From the NCBI RefSeq assembly GCF_000422205.1, contig NZ_ATHV01000065.1, forward strand, positions 1 to 64,000: a stretch of DNA of 64,000 nt, given 5' to 3'. The translations under genes were made by a program, and so were the position numbers. The notes beneath the pieces were generated by a model. It saw nothing but the letters and a program-made list of their open reading frames with translations, was not told where the DNA came from and searched no databases. The DNA is from Desulfovibrio sp. X2. GTDB taxonomy: Bacteria; Desulfobacterota; Desulfovibrionia; Desulfovibrionales; Desulfovibrionaceae. Shown one piece after another: positions 43,475 through 56,560 of this stretch (its first letter is position 1; every line of letters starts with the position of its first letter).

Positions 43475-46039
43475 ATGAATTCCTCTTCCCTCCCCTCTCC
43501 CTCGGGGCCCATGTCCCTGCGCATCGCCCGGCGCGAGCTGCGCCAGGGGCTCTCGCGCTTCGGCGTGTTCGTGGCCTGCCTCGTGCTCGGCGTGGCCTGC
43601 ATCGCGCTCGTGGGCAGCCTCGCGGCCGGGGTGGAGGCGGGCATCTCGCGCGACGCGCGCGCCATCCTCGGCGGCGACGTGGAGGTCAGCCAGTCGTTCC
43701 AGGTCCCGCCCCAGGCGGTGCGCGCCATGCTCGAGGCGGCCGGAAAGGTCTCCGAGGTGGCCACCATGCGCGTCATGACCCGCGCCGCGGCGCCCGGCGC
43801 GTCCGCTCCGTCCGGCGGCGAGGCCGCGCCCGTGCTGGCCGAGCTCAAAGCCGTGGACGCAAACTGGCCGCTCTACGGCCACGCCGAGCTCGCCCCCGCC
43901 ATGCCGCTCGCCGCGGCGCTCGAGAAGCGCGACGGGACCTGGGGCGCGGTCTGCGAGGACGCGCTGCTCGCGCGCCTCGGCCTCGCGGTGGGCGACTTCG
44001 TCCAGGTGGGCGAGGCCAAGCTCCAGATCCGCGCCGTGCTCACGCGCGAGCCCGACCGCGCGGTCTCGGTCTTCACCCTCGGCCCCCGCCTGCTCGTCTC
44101 GCTCGACGCCCTTCCGGCCACCGGCCTCGTCCTGCCGGGCTCCCTGGTGCGCCGCGAGTACCGCGTGCGCCTGACCCCGCCGCAGGACGCCCACGCCTTC
44201 GTGCAGAAGATCGAGGACCGCTTCGCGGACGCGCCCTTCCGGGTGCGCGACTACACCTCGGCCGGGCCGAGGCTCAAGCAGTTCATCGACGCCCTGCACC
44301 TCTACCTGACCTTCGTGGGGCTCGCGGCCATCCTCGTCGGCGGCCTGGGCATGGGCAACGCCGTGGCCTCGTTCCTCGAGGACAAGCGCCCCTCCATCGC
44401 GGTCATGAAGTGCCTGGGCGCCACGCCCGGGCTCCTCTTCCGCGCCTACCTGCTGCAGATCATGGTCCTGGCCGCGGTCGGCGTGCTGCTCGGTCTGGCC
44501 CTGGGCGCGGGGTTGCCCTGGCTGCTGCGCGGCCAGCTCGCCCGGCTCCTGCCCGTGCCGCTGGCCGCGGGGCTCTATCCGCGCCCCCTGCTCACGGCCG
44601 CGGGCTTCGGCCTGCTCACGGCCCTGGCCTTCAGCCTGCGCCCCCTGCTCGCGGCGGGCACGGTTCCGGCCGCCGGGCTCTTCCGCGGCTATCTCGACGG
44701 CGGCGCCCTCTCCCGCCGGGGCCGCGCGGTCACCCTGCTCGGGGCCGTGGGGCTTGCGGCCTACGCCGTGGCCGTCACCCCGGACAGGCGCATGGCCTTC
44801 TTCTTCACCCTGGCGGCAGCGGCGGCCTTCGCGGTCTTCAAGCTGGCGGCCATGGCCATCCGCCGCGTCTCGCGCCTCGTGCGGCCGGAGAACGCGCCGC
44901 GCCTGCGCCTGGCCGCCTCGGCCCTGCACCGCCCGGGCAACGCCACGGACGCCGTGGTCTTCGCCCTGGGGCTCGGGCTGACCGTGCTCGTGGCCGTGAA
45001 CCTCGCGGGCGGCAACTTCGCGCAACGCATCGCCGCGACCATTCCGGCCCACGCGCCCTCCTACTTCTTCATCGACATCCAGCCTTCCCAGGCCAAGGCC
45101 TTCGATACGCTCGTGCGCTCGCTGCCCGGCGTCCACGGCCTGACGCGCCAGCCCATGCTCAGGGCGCGCATCACGCGCATCGCGGGCAAGCCCGTGAACC
45201 CGGAGGCCATCCCCAAGGACTACCGCTGGACCGTGAACTCCGACCGCGGCGTGACCTACATGGCGACGCCGCCCGAGAACAACCCGGTGGTCGCGGGGAA
45301 GTGGTGGCCCGCGAACTACAAGGGGCCGCCGGTCATCTCCCTGACCGAGGACATCGCCCGCGCCTTCGGGGTGCACGTGGGCGACACGCTGTCCATGAAC
45401 CTCATGGGGCGCGAGATAACGGCCAGGATAGCGAACCTGAGGCGCGTGGAGTGGGCCAGCCTGGCCATGAACTTCGCCATCATCTTCCCGCCCGGCGTGC
45501 TCGAGCACGCGCCGCAGACGCACATCGCCACGGTCTACGCCGACGAGGACGCCGAGGCCGGGGTGCTGAAGGCCGTGTCGGCGGCCTTCCCCAACGTCTC
45601 GGCCATCCGCATCAAGGAAGTGCTCACGCGCGTGGGCGGACTCATGCAGGACATCGCCACGGCGGGCAACGCGGTGGCGGCCGTGGCCCTGGCGGCCGGG
45701 CTGCTCGTGCTCTCGGCCACGCTGCGCGCCGCGGCGGACCGCCGCATCTACGAGGCCGTGGTGCTCAAGGTGGTGGGCGCGACCAGGGGCGACATCCTGG
45801 CCTCCCTGGCCATGGAGAACCTCTTCCTCGGCCTCGCCGCAGGCGTGGTCGCCGGGGGGCTGGGCACGGCGCTCGGCTACGCCGTGGTCACGCGGGTCAT
45901 GAAGCAGGAGTGGACCTTCCTGCCCGCAACGGTGCTGCTCACCGTGCTCGGCTCCGTGGTCCTGACCCTGGCCGTGGGGCTTTTGGGCGTGCGCCGCGTG
46001 CTCGGCCAGAAGGCCGCGCCCATCCTGCGCAACGAATAG
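43475..46039 (+). CDS. ybbP: FtsX/MacB-type ABC permease (YbbP-like)
   Basis: This inner-membrane protein of about 854 residues has two FtsX domains and about ten membrane segments (clusters near 25-50, 270-400, 430-460, 720-850) with large periplasmic regions between. Family members move or extract lipids and lipoproteins across the envelope. It starts 16 nt after ybbA; an in-frame GTG at 43469 is a second possible start. The length is close to that of E. coli YbbP. Confidence 0.9.
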   Translation: MNSSSLPSPSGPMSLRIARRELRQGLSRFGVFVACLVLGVACIALVGSLAAGVEAGISRDARAILGGDVEVSQSFQVPPQAVRAMLEAAGKVSEVATMRVMTRAAAPGASAPSGGEAAPVLAELKAVDANWPLYGHAELAPAMPLAAALEKRDGTWGAVCEDALLARLGLAVGDFVQVGEAKLQIRAVLTREPDRAVSVFTLGPRLLVSLDALPATGLVLPGSLVRREYRVRLTPPQDAHAFVQKIEDRFADAPFRVRDYTSAGPRLKQFIDALHLYLTFVGLAAILVGGLGMGNAVASFLEDKRPSIAVMKCLGATPGLLFRAYLLQIMVLAAVGVLLGLALGAGLPWLLRGQLARLLPVPLAAGLYPRPLLTAAGFGLLTALAFSLRPLLAAGTVPAAGLFRGYLDGGALSRRGRAVTLLGAVGLAAYAVAVTPDRRMAFFFTLAAAAAFAVFKLAAMAIRRVSRLVRPENAPRLRLAASALHRPGNATDAVVFALGLGLTVLVAVNLAGGNFAQRIAATIPAHAPSYFFIDIQPSQAKAFDTLVRSLPGVHGLTRQPMLRARITRIAGKPVNPEAIPKDYRWTVNSDRGVTYMATPPENNPVVAGKWWPANYKGPPVISLTEDIARAFGVHVGDTLSMNLMGREITARIANLRRVEWASLAMNFAIIFPPGVLEHAPQTHIATVYADEDAEAGVLKAVSAAFPNVSAIRIKEVLTRVGGLMQDIATAGNAVAAVALAAGLLVLSATLRAAADRRIYEAVVLKVVGATRGDILASLAMENLFLGLAAGVVAGGLGTALGYAVVTRVMKQEWTFLPATVLLTVLGSVVLTLAVGLLGVRRVLGQKAAPILRNE

Positions 46040-46133
46040 TCCCGGCCGGACTTCCGCAAAGCGTGACTTCGGGTTTCAATGCCCTGCCGCACAACGCATT
46101 GCCCCGGTCCGGCATTGTGGGCTATACGGAAGC

Positions 46134-48386
46134 ATGCGCATCCGAACCAAGGTTCTTCTGACACTGCTGGCCATCTCGGTGGTGCCGCTGCTCCTCCTGC
46201 GCCTCGCGGGCCAGGAGGCCATGCGCTCCCTGGGCATGGACCTCGCGTTCAACATCTCTTCCACCCTCCTGGACAACGCGGAGGGCGACCTGACGCGCAT
46301 GGTCGAGGACCACGCCCGCGTGCTGCACAGCGAGCGCCAGCTCATGGAGGCCATGCTGCGCACCCGCTCGGCCGAGGTCGAGAGCCTCATGGCCTCGCCG
46401 GAGAATCCGATGAACGCGTCGCTCGACTCCGAGAAGCCCGCCGTGCTTCCGCGGGGCCTGGACGAGACCTACTGCGCGCGCGACGACTCCGGCGACTGCA
46501 TCTCCCTGAACCCGGACTTCGACGCCCTGACCCTGTTCCCGAGCGGCCGCGAGGCCGCAGACGGCAAGGTGGCGGACATCCCGCTGCAGCAGATCCTGCC
46601 GTACATGCGCAACCTGAGCGCCGCCATGAACGGGGCCGTCTTCTGGCAGACCATCCAGCCCAACGACGGGCCGACCATGGTCTACCCCGCCATCCGCTCG
46701 CTGCCGCGCTTCGTGCGCTTCCGCTCGCTCATGCCCATCGCCCCGCACACCTGCGAGGCGGGCACCCCGGTCTGGTCCGAGCCCACGCCCGACCCGGTCA
46801 CCGGAACCCTCCTCATGACCATCTCGCGCTGCTACAACGACCTGCGCACCGGCAAGCCCGCGGGCGTGGTCAGCCTGAGCCTCCCCCTGCACGCCATACT
46901 GCGCCAGAACAAGAACGTGCGTGCCCTTTCCGGCCACACGGTGTCCATGATCGTGCGCGCGGAAAAGGGCACGGGCCGCCTGCGCATCATCGCCCGGGAG
47001 CAGAGCGCGTCCGACGGCGACCTGGACCTGGACGACCTGAAGCGCCTCGCGCGCTCGGCGCGCATGGGCGACCGCATGGACATGCGCCCGGAGGGGAGCA
47101 GGAGCCTCATGGGCGGCGCCCTGGGCAGGGGCATGGGGGGCCACCGCGCCTGGCACTGGTCCTCGGTGCCCAAGGAACTCTACGTCGAGAACGAGGACCC
47201 GGACGGCTACCTCTCCCTGGTCATGGACGTGGAAAAGGGGCGCTCCGGCGTCACGGCCATGTCCTACGAGGGCGACGAGAGCTTCTGGGCCTACGCGCCG
47301 CTCACCCCTTCGCACGGCACGGCGCTTCTGCTCATCGTGCCCAAGGGCGACGTCACCACGCAGGCCGACGACGCCAAGAACTACGTGGAGAGCCGCGTGC
47401 AGCGGCAGATCAGACTGACCGGGCTGTCCCTCTCCGGCGTGCTGGCCGCGGTCCTCATCCTGGCCTTCGTCCTGACCCGGTCGCTCACGCGGCGGGTGCA
47501 GGCCCTGAGCGAGGTGGCCACGCGCGTGGCCGCGGGCGACTTCACCGCCCGGGCGGGGCTGGACGGCAAGGACGAGATGGCCGACCTCGGCCGGACCTTC
47601 GACGCCATGATCCCGAAGCTCGAGGAGCGCCTCAAGCTCAAGCAGGCCGTGACCCTGGCCCAGGAGATCCAGCAGCACCTCCTGCCCCAGACCCCGCCCA
47701 AGCTGCCCGGCCTGGACCTGGCCGGAGCGGCGCTCTTCTGCGACGAGACGGGCGGGGACTTCTACGACTACGTGCGCTTCGCCCAGTCGCTCACCCGCAT
47801 CGGCATCGTGGTGGGCGACGTCTCCGGCCACGGCGTGCCCGCCGCCCTGCTCATGGCCTCGGCCCGCGCGGCGATGCGCTCCTATCTCTTCGCCCCCGGC
47901 CGCGCCGCCAAGGCCGTATCCACGGTCAACAGCCTGGTCTCCGGCGATACCCAGGCCACGGGCCAGTTCCTGACCCTCTTCTACCTGGAGCTCGACACCG
48001 CGTCGTGCCAGGCGACCTGGGTGCGGGCGGGCCACGACCCGGCCATGCTCTACGATCCGGCCACCGGCCGCGTGGAGGAACTCGTGGGCGAGGGCACGGC
48101 GCTCGGGCTCGACGACGAGGCGGTCTACACCGCCTCGGAGCGCTCCCTCGCGCCCGGCCAGGTCATGCTGCTCGCCACGGACGGCGTCTGGGAGACGCGC
48201 TCCCCCGGGGGCGAGATGTACGGCAAGGAGCGGGTGCGCGAGCTCCTGGCGCAAAACGCCGGGCGCACGGCGGCCGAGATCATCGGCGCGGTGCTCACGG
48301 ACCTCGGGCGCTTCCGGGACGGCCTGCCCCAGGAGGACGACGTGACCCTGGTCGTGCTCAAGCTGTTGGACGAATGCGGGGACTAG
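46134..48386 (+). CDS. Membrane sensor with HAMP and SpoIIE/PP2C-type phosphatase domain
   Basis: This 750-residue signalling protein has a membrane segment at 7-25, a periplasmic Cache-like sensor (about 26-425), a second membrane segment (LTGLSLSGVLAAVLILAFVL), a HAMP linker (RSLTRRVQALSEVATRVAAGDF) and a SpoIIE-type Ser/Thr phosphatase. The metal-binding GGDFYDYV, GDVSGHGVPAALLM and the final DDVTLVVLK are intact. Such RsbU-like proteins usually dephosphorylate an anti-sigma-factor antagonist, but no STAS or anti-sigma gene is adjacent. It stands alone between ybbP and the RdgC-like operon. Confidence 0.92.
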   Translation: MRIRTKVLLTLLAISVVPLLLLRLAGQEAMRSLGMDLAFNISSTLLDNAEGDLTRMVEDHARVLHSERQLMEAMLRTRSAEVESLMASPENPMNASLDSEKPAVLPRGLDETYCARDDSGDCISLNPDFDALTLFPSGREAADGKVADIPLQQILPYMRNLSAAMNGAVFWQTIQPNDGPTMVYPAIRSLPRFVRFRSLMPIAPHTCEAGTPVWSEPTPDPVTGTLLMTISRCYNDLRTGKPAGVVSLSLPLHAILRQNKNVRALSGHTVSMIVRAEKGTGRLRIIAREQSASDGDLDLDDLKRLARSARMGDRMDMRPEGSRSLMGGALGRGMGGHRAWHWSSVPKELYVENEDPDGYLSLVMDVEKGRSGVTAMSYEGDESFWAYAPLTPSHGTALLLIVPKGDVTTQADDAKNYVESRVQRQIRLTGLSLSGVLAAVLILAFVLTRSLTRRVQALSEVATRVAAGDFTARAGLDGKDEMADLGRTFDAMIPKLEERLKLKQAVTLAQEIQQHLLPQTPPKLPGLDLAGAALFCDETGGDFYDYVRFAQSLTRIGIVVGDVSGHGVPAALLMASARAAMRSYLFAPGRAAKAVSTVNSLVSGDTQATGQFLTLFYLELDTASCQATWVRAGHDPAMLYDPATGRVEELVGEGTALGLDDEAVYTASERSLAPGQVMLLATDGVWETRSPGGEMYGKERVRELLAQNAGRTAAEIIGAVLTDLGRFRDGLPQEDDVTLVVLKLLDECGD

Positions 48387-48522
48387 GCCGGAAAACGCGC
48401 GCGGACGGGAACACCCCGCGCAGGGAAACCGCAAGCGGGCGCGAAAATTCGACTCGAAAATTCGGCCCGAAAGTTCAGCCTGACGAATCCGATCTGAAAG
48501 GGATGGGGAGCGGCGGGGAGCG

Positions 48523-48759
48523 TCAGCTCCAGCGCACGATGACCGCGACGAGGATCACCGCGGCCACGATCCATTCGACATAGCGCAGGCGGCGCTGCGC
48601 CACGGGCCCGAGCCGGGGGCCGAGCCCCCGGCGCAGTCCCATGAGGATGTGGAAGAGGCCGAGCCACCAGGCCACCGTGATCCACAGGAACACGCCGACC
48701 ACGAGCAGCACGCCGGCCAGTCCGCCCCGAAGGCGTGCGCGCCGGCTGGCCGCGTCCAC
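48523..48759 (-). CDS. Small two-span membrane protein
   Basis: A 78-residue protein with two hydrophobic segments (about 14-40 and 62-76) separated by a basic loop (LRRGLGPRLGPVAQRRLRY). The start is GTG, sharing one base with the stop of the upstream gene (TAGTG) and preceded by AGAGG, so it is translationally coupled. I do not recognise the family. Its place suggests a role linked to the RdgC-like protein two genes upstream. Confidence 0.7.
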   Translation of the reverse strand: MDAASRRARLRGGLAGVLLVVGVFLWITVAWWLGLFHILMGLRRGLGPRLGPVAQRRLRYVEWIVAAVILVAVIVRWS

Positions 48760-49292
48760 TACTCGTCCTCTTTGGAGAGCCAGACGCGGAAGGCCTCGAG
48801 CTCCTCGGGCCACTTGGTGGCGGACAGGCGCAGCGCCAGGAACTCCTTGTAGATGGCGTCGAAGAACTCCACGCACTTCTCGTAGAGGTACATCTTCTCG
48901 AGGAACGCGCCGTCCGCGTCCTCGTCCTCGCCCGCCTTCTCGGTCTTGGGCGGCTTCACGGAATTGAGCGCGAAGTCCTCGGACTTCAGCTGCAGCGTCC
49001 AGCTCTCGCCGTCCTGGTCGAAGCGCAGCATGGCCTTGTTGACCTTCTTGCCGCGGCGAAGCCCGGCCTTGGCCTCGGAGAGCCGGGCGTGCGCGCCCGA
49101 GACCACGGCGGTCTCCTTGGAGTCGCCCTCGCCGCCCTGCACGGCCACGCGCTGTTCCATGTAGCAGGTGAAGTGCGCGCCCTCGGCCGTCTTGAACAGG
49201 CCGCCGCGGGCCTCGCCGGCGTACCAGAGCCAGGTCAGGAAATCCTGGCCCAGCAGGGCGCTCTCGCGGTCGGTCAACGTGTATTCGGTCAT
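48759..49292 (-). CDS. Hypothetical protein between the RdgC-like and membrane genes
   Basis: I do not recognise this 177-residue acidic protein. No signal peptide or membrane segment is visible. It contains GQDFLTWLWYAGEARGG near the start, a charged middle (EKAGEDEDADG) and a helical end (FFDAIYKEFLALRLS). TCTCCTCGG-type Shine-Dalgarno (GAGGAGA) precedes the ATG on the minus strand. It is 45 nt after the RdgC-like gene and directly coupled to the small membrane gene, so the three form one operon. Confidence 0.8.
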   Translation of the reverse strand: MTEYTLTDRESALLGQDFLTWLWYAGEARGGLFKTAEGAHFTCYMEQRVAVQGGEGDSKETAVVSGAHARLSEAKAGLRRGKKVNKAMLRFDQDGESWTLQLKSEDFALNSVKPPKTEKAGEDEDADGAFLEKMYLYEKCVEFFDAIYKEFLALRLSATKWPEELEAFRVWLSKEDE

Positions 49293-49337
49293 CTTTTTCT
49301 CCTCGGGAGAGGGGTTCGGAACGCGAAAAGCGCGTCC

Positions 49338-49955
49338 CTAGCCCGCGAAGTCGCTGGGCTCGAGGTTCTCGAGGCGGCTTACGGCCTCTTCCCCGAGCAT
49401 GCGGCCGGCCAGGTAGAAGGGGGTCTGGGGCTCGAGCTGCAGCTCGAAGCTCTGCTGGAAGCAGTCCTCGAAGAGCTGGCGCACCTTGGTGTTGGTGGAG
49501 CCCAGGTAGACCGTGCGGCTCTGCATGTCCCAGACCACGTCGAAGACCGCGGGGATGGGCAGCATGCGGGCGCGCAGGCGCAGGGCCACCTGCTCCTTGA
49601 TCTCCTTCTTGCGGGCCTTGGAGACGAAGCGCTTCTCGTCGTCCTTGATGGAGGCCTTGTATTCGCGGATGGCGATCTCCACGTGCTTCTTGAACACGGC
49701 CGGGGGCACGCGCCGGGTCTCCAGGCGCAGGAGCCAGACGAGGTAGTTGCCCTTTTCGGGCGGCGCGGCCTTCCACTCGGTGTCCAGCCAGTCGTCGAAG
49801 CAGGACCAGCCGAAGGAGCGTTCGTCGGCCGTGTGGTCGATGTCCTGGAATGCGTTCTTGCGCAACCGCTCGGGGATCTCGCGCCAAAGGCTCTCGGGCA
49901 CGTCGCCCACGGGCAGGTAGCGGGTAAAGCTGAGGCTTGCGGACAAAAAGCCCAT
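49338..49955 (-). CDS. RdgC-like recombination-associated protein (short form)
   Basis: This 205-residue protein shares the RdgC central signature: KKHVEIAIREYKASIKDDEKRFVSKARKKEIKEQV, a basic helical block, then a strand-rich VFDVVWDMQSRTVYLGSTNTKVRQLF. RdgC binds DNA as a ring and modulates RecA in E. coli, where it has about 300 residues; this version lacks most of the C-terminal third. The ATG at 49953-49955 was chosen for its AAGGAGGA five bases upstream. It heads a three-gene leftward operon with two unknown genes. Confidence 0.75.
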   Translation of the reverse strand: MGFLSASLSFTRYLPVGDVPESLWREIPERLRKNAFQDIDHTADERSFGWSCFDDWLDTEWKAAPPEKGNYLVWLLRLETRRVPPAVFKKHVEIAIREYKASIKDDEKRFVSKARKKEIKEQVALRLRARMLPIPAVFDVVWDMQSRTVYLGSTNTKVRQLFEDCFQQSFELQLEPQTPFYLAGRMLGEEAVSRLENLEPSDFAG

Positions 49956-50417
49956 GCCGTCCTCCTTGATCAAAGTCGACCAGCCCTACCCCATTTGGTT
50001 CGCCCTTTCCAGCCCTCGGCCTGCACGGCCTGCCTCAGAACGATATTCGGCGGACTTCCAGGGACAGGCCGGGGTTTCCCCCGGACGCCTTGCCGGATTC
50101 CTCCGAAGCGACACGAAGGACCGTTTGGGGCAGACGCTTTCCGAGGAGACCGGCCGCCGTGTCGGCGGGATTCAGATCCGGCCGCCGTGGTGCACGCCTG
50201 GAGCCTTCGCGTGCACCGAAACGTCGAAAAATCGCAATATGCGCGCCATTGATTCATTTTAAACAATTTTGTTCAGAACGGATAATGTGGCTCTGGACGC
50301 TGCCTCCCAGCCTCCGGCATATGTCTCGGCAAACATCATTCGTGGAAAAACCCCCTTGTCAGGAGCCCGTTCTTGGGGCTATTGCTACTCGTTCTCAACA
50401 TCCAGGCCGGAGGCCCC
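49956..50417. other. Gene-free 462-nt divergent region
   Basis: It separates the leftward RdgC-like operon from the rightward zinc-ribbon gene. An AT-rich patch at 50220-50290 contains TTAAAC (50259-50264) and GATAAT (50281-50286) with a 16-nt spacer, a weak promoter candidate for the rightward unit. I see no gene, repeat copy or strong hairpin in the rest. Confidence 0.5.
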
Positions 50418-50582
50418 ATGGGCGATGAAAGGAAAGAACGCCAAGCGATGGTCGAGGTGATCTGCCCGGTGTGCAAGCACACCGAGATCGTGCTCATTCC
50501 CAAGGAAGAAATCCCCAAATGTCCGAGATGCGGCAAGCAGATGCTGGTCAAGGAACTGCTCACCGAGGGCAAGTCCTACTAG
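50418..50582 (+). CDS. Small zinc-ribbon protein
   Basis: A 54-residue protein with two CPxC knuckles (CPVCKHTEIVLIPKEEIPKC... CPRC), the pattern of a single zinc ribbon. It could be a regulator or a folding/scaffold factor; nothing more can be said. GGAGG precedes ATG 50418; the ATG at 50448 would give a 44-residue product that keeps the ribbon. It ends 46 nt before the amino-acid-binding-protein gene and may share its transcript. Confidence 0.72.
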   Translation: MGDERKERQAMVEVICPVCKHTEIVLIPKEEIPKCPRCGKQMLVKELLTEGKSY

Positions 50583-50628
50583 CTCGTTGTCGCGGCAGAT
50601 AACACAACCCAACGCAAAGGAGAGCACC

Positions 50629-51450
50629 ATGCGCAAAGCGGTCAAGGTCCTCGGTCTGGTACTCATCTGCCTCTTCGTCGCGGCCCAGGCCATGGCTCAG
50701 GACATCAACCTGGCCAAGAGCTCCAGGCTCGAGAAGATCCTCCAGCGCGGCGAGTTGCGCGTCGGCTTCGAGGCGGGCTACGTGCCCTTCGAGATGACCG
50801 ACAAGAACGGCAACTTCGTCGGCTTCGACATCGACATCGCCAAGGAAATGGCCAAGGCCATGGGCGTCAAGTTCGTGCCGGTCAACACCGCCTGGGACGG
50901 CATCATCCCCGCCCTGACCACGGACAAGTTCGACATCATCATGTCCGGCATGACCATCACCCAGGAACGCAACCTGAAGATCAACTTCGCCGATCCCTAC
51001 ATCGTGGTCGGCCAGACGATCCTCCTCTCCAAGAAGCTCGAGGGCAAGGTCAAGTCCTACAAGGACCTGAACGATCCCAAGTACGTGGTCACCTCCAAGC
51101 TCGGCACCACGGGCGAGCAGGCCGTCAAACGCATGATCCCCAAGGCCACCTACAAGTCCTTCGAGACCGAGACCGAGGCCTTCCTCGAGGTCGTGAACGG
51201 CAAGGCCGACGCCTACGTCTACGACATGCCCAACTGCGCCTTCCAGTACTCCCAGCAGGGCAAGGGCAAGGTCGTCTTCCTCGACAAGCCCTTCACCTAC
51301 GAGCCCCTCGCCTGGGCCATCAACAAGGGCGACCCCGACTTCATGAACTGGCTCGACAACTTCCTGCGCCAGATCAAGAACGACGGCCGCTACGACGCCA
51401 TCTACGACAAGTGGCTCAAGAACACCGATTGGGCCAAGGAAGTGCAGTAG
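50629..51450 (+). CDS. Polar amino-acid ABC transporter substrate-binding protein
   Basis: This 273-residue exported protein has a signal peptide ending at AMA/QD (about residue 22). It shows the SBP_bac_3 pattern GELRVGFEAGYVPFEM, VGFDIDIAKEMAKAMGV, and FADPYIVVGQTILL. The ATG at 50629 has AAAGGAG seven bases upstream. It is the first gene of an importer; a strong terminator between it and the permease gene would make it the most abundant product. The ligand (for example glutamine, cystine or His-type) cannot be told by eye. Confidence 0.93.
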   Translation: MRKAVKVLGLVLICLFVAAQAMAQDINLAKSSRLEKILQRGELRVGFEAGYVPFEMTDKNGNFVGFDIDIAKEMAKAMGVKFVPVNTAWDGIIPALTTDKFDIIMSGMTITQERNLKINFADPYIVVGQTILLSKKLEGKVKSYKDLNDPKYVVTSKLGTTGEQAVKRMIPKATYKSFETETEAFLEVVNGKADAYVYDMPNCAFQYSQQGKGKVVFLDKPFTYEPLAWAINKGDPDFMNWLDNFLRQIKNDGRYDAIYDKWLKNTDWAKEVQ

Positions 51451-51467
51451 GCGAACCCGCCTGAACC

Positions 51468-51497
51468 GGAGGGGCCGCAAGCGGCCCCTCCTTTTTT
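51468..51497 (+). terminator. Rho-independent terminator inside the importer operon
   Basis: Perfect stem GGAGGGGCCGC/GCGGCCCCTCC with a tiny loop and six T follows the binding-protein stop by 17 nt. Read-through, or a second promoter, must serve the permease gene that begins 30 nt later. Confidence 0.92.
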
Positions 51498-51527
51498 GCC
51501 GCACACGCGAAGCTTCGGACGAAACGC

Positions 51528-52528
51528 ATGAGTCAGCCATCTCGGCACAGCCGCGCCTACCTCGTTTTCTGGAAGACGGCCTTCGTCGTCAGCCTGCTCC
51601 TCGTCTGCGGGGCGCTCTACTATTCCACCCAGAAGATCGACTACGTCTGGCGCTGGTACAGGCTTCCCCAGTATTTCATCGCCCACCAGGACATCGACGT
51701 CAAGACGGACATCCAGGGCGAGGTCGCGTCCATCATCTCCGAGGGCGCCAAGAGCGTCGTCGTGGTCAAGAGCGACAGCAGCAACGAGCAGGAGAAGTAC
51801 ACCGTCCCGACCAAGGGCCTGCGCGTCTCCAAGGGTGATGTCGTGTTCGTGGGCGACGTGCTCTCGCGCGTGCAGAAGACCGTGCCGGGCATCATGATCA
51901 TGGCCACGTGGATGACGCTCTACATCAGCGCCATCTCCATCGTCATCGGCATCCTGCTCGGCATGTTCACGGGCCTCGCGCGCCTCTCGGAGAACCCGTT
52001 CCTGCGCTGGTGGTCCATCACCTACATCGAGCTCATACGCGGCTCGCCGCTGCTCGTGCAGATCTACATCTGGTATTTCGTGCTCGGTACGCTGATCAAC
52101 AACCTGCTGGGCAAGGCGGGCATCCCCGAGATCCCCACGCTGTGGTTCGGCATCGCCTCCATGGCCGTGTTCAGCGGCGCCTACGTGGCGGAGATCGTGC
52201 GCGCGGGCATCCAGTCCATCCACCGGGGACAGCGCGAGGCCGCGAGAAGCCTCGGCATGAACTCCTACCAGGCCATGCGGCACATCATCCTGCCCCAGGC
52301 CTTCAGGCGTATCCTGCCCCCCCTGGCCGGACAGTTCATCAGCCTGGTCAAGGACTCCTCGCTGCTCGGCATCATCTCCATCCGCGAGCTGACCAAGGCC
52401 TCGCGCGAGGTCGTCACCGTGAGCCTGCAGCCCTTCGAGATCTTCTTCGTCTGCGCCCTGCTCTACCTCATGCTGACGTTCGGGCTCTCGCTCGCCACCA
52501 ACTATCTGGAACGGAAGTTCATACAAGC

Positions 52529-52532
<4 letters not shown>
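51528..52532 (+). CDS. Polar amino-acid ABC transporter permease with an extended periplasmic segment
   Basis: This 334-residue HisM/GlnP-type permease has a core (about 120-334) with the EAA loop [25 protein letters not shown]. Unlike the usual 220-residue members it has an extra N-terminal membrane helix (about 14-32) and a 75-residue strand-rich region (about 36-112, ending [11 protein letters not shown]) before the core. That region could contact the binding protein. It overlaps the ATPase gene by four bases. Confidence 0.92.
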
Positions 52533-53260
<728 letters not shown>

Positions 53261-53497
53261 CCGTCCGGCCACGCGCCCGGCCGCCCCATGAAGCGCGGCC
53301 GGGTCGGCCCGGCGCCCCGCCGGGTTCCCTTCACCTTCTCCCTGACCACGACGCAGACGAGCGAGGGCGCGAGAGGCGCACACGCGCCGATGCGCAGGCG
53401 CGTCCGCGGGTCGTCGTTCTCGGGCGTTCGGGATTCCTGCCGCAGATGACGGCAGGTGGCCGCAGATGGTTTCAGGGGAAGCCGGAAAGGCCGGGGG

Positions 53498-56428
<2,931 letters not shown>

Positions 56429-56560
56429 GAGAGTGTCCCTGGAAGTGTCTGCGGAAATGTCCGGGGGACGCGGGGGATCGGGCAGGCCCTCCGCCTGCCG
56501 GAAAATCCCTCCCGTCGGCCATTACCGATCCCCGCGGCGCTTGTCCACAACGCACGGAGG

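Noticed and set aside
46079-48583. An 834-codon frame overlapping the SpoIIE-type phosphatase gene
   Set aside because: It is an out-of-frame image of the phosphatase gene, rich in Arg/Pro/His and without recognisable motifs.
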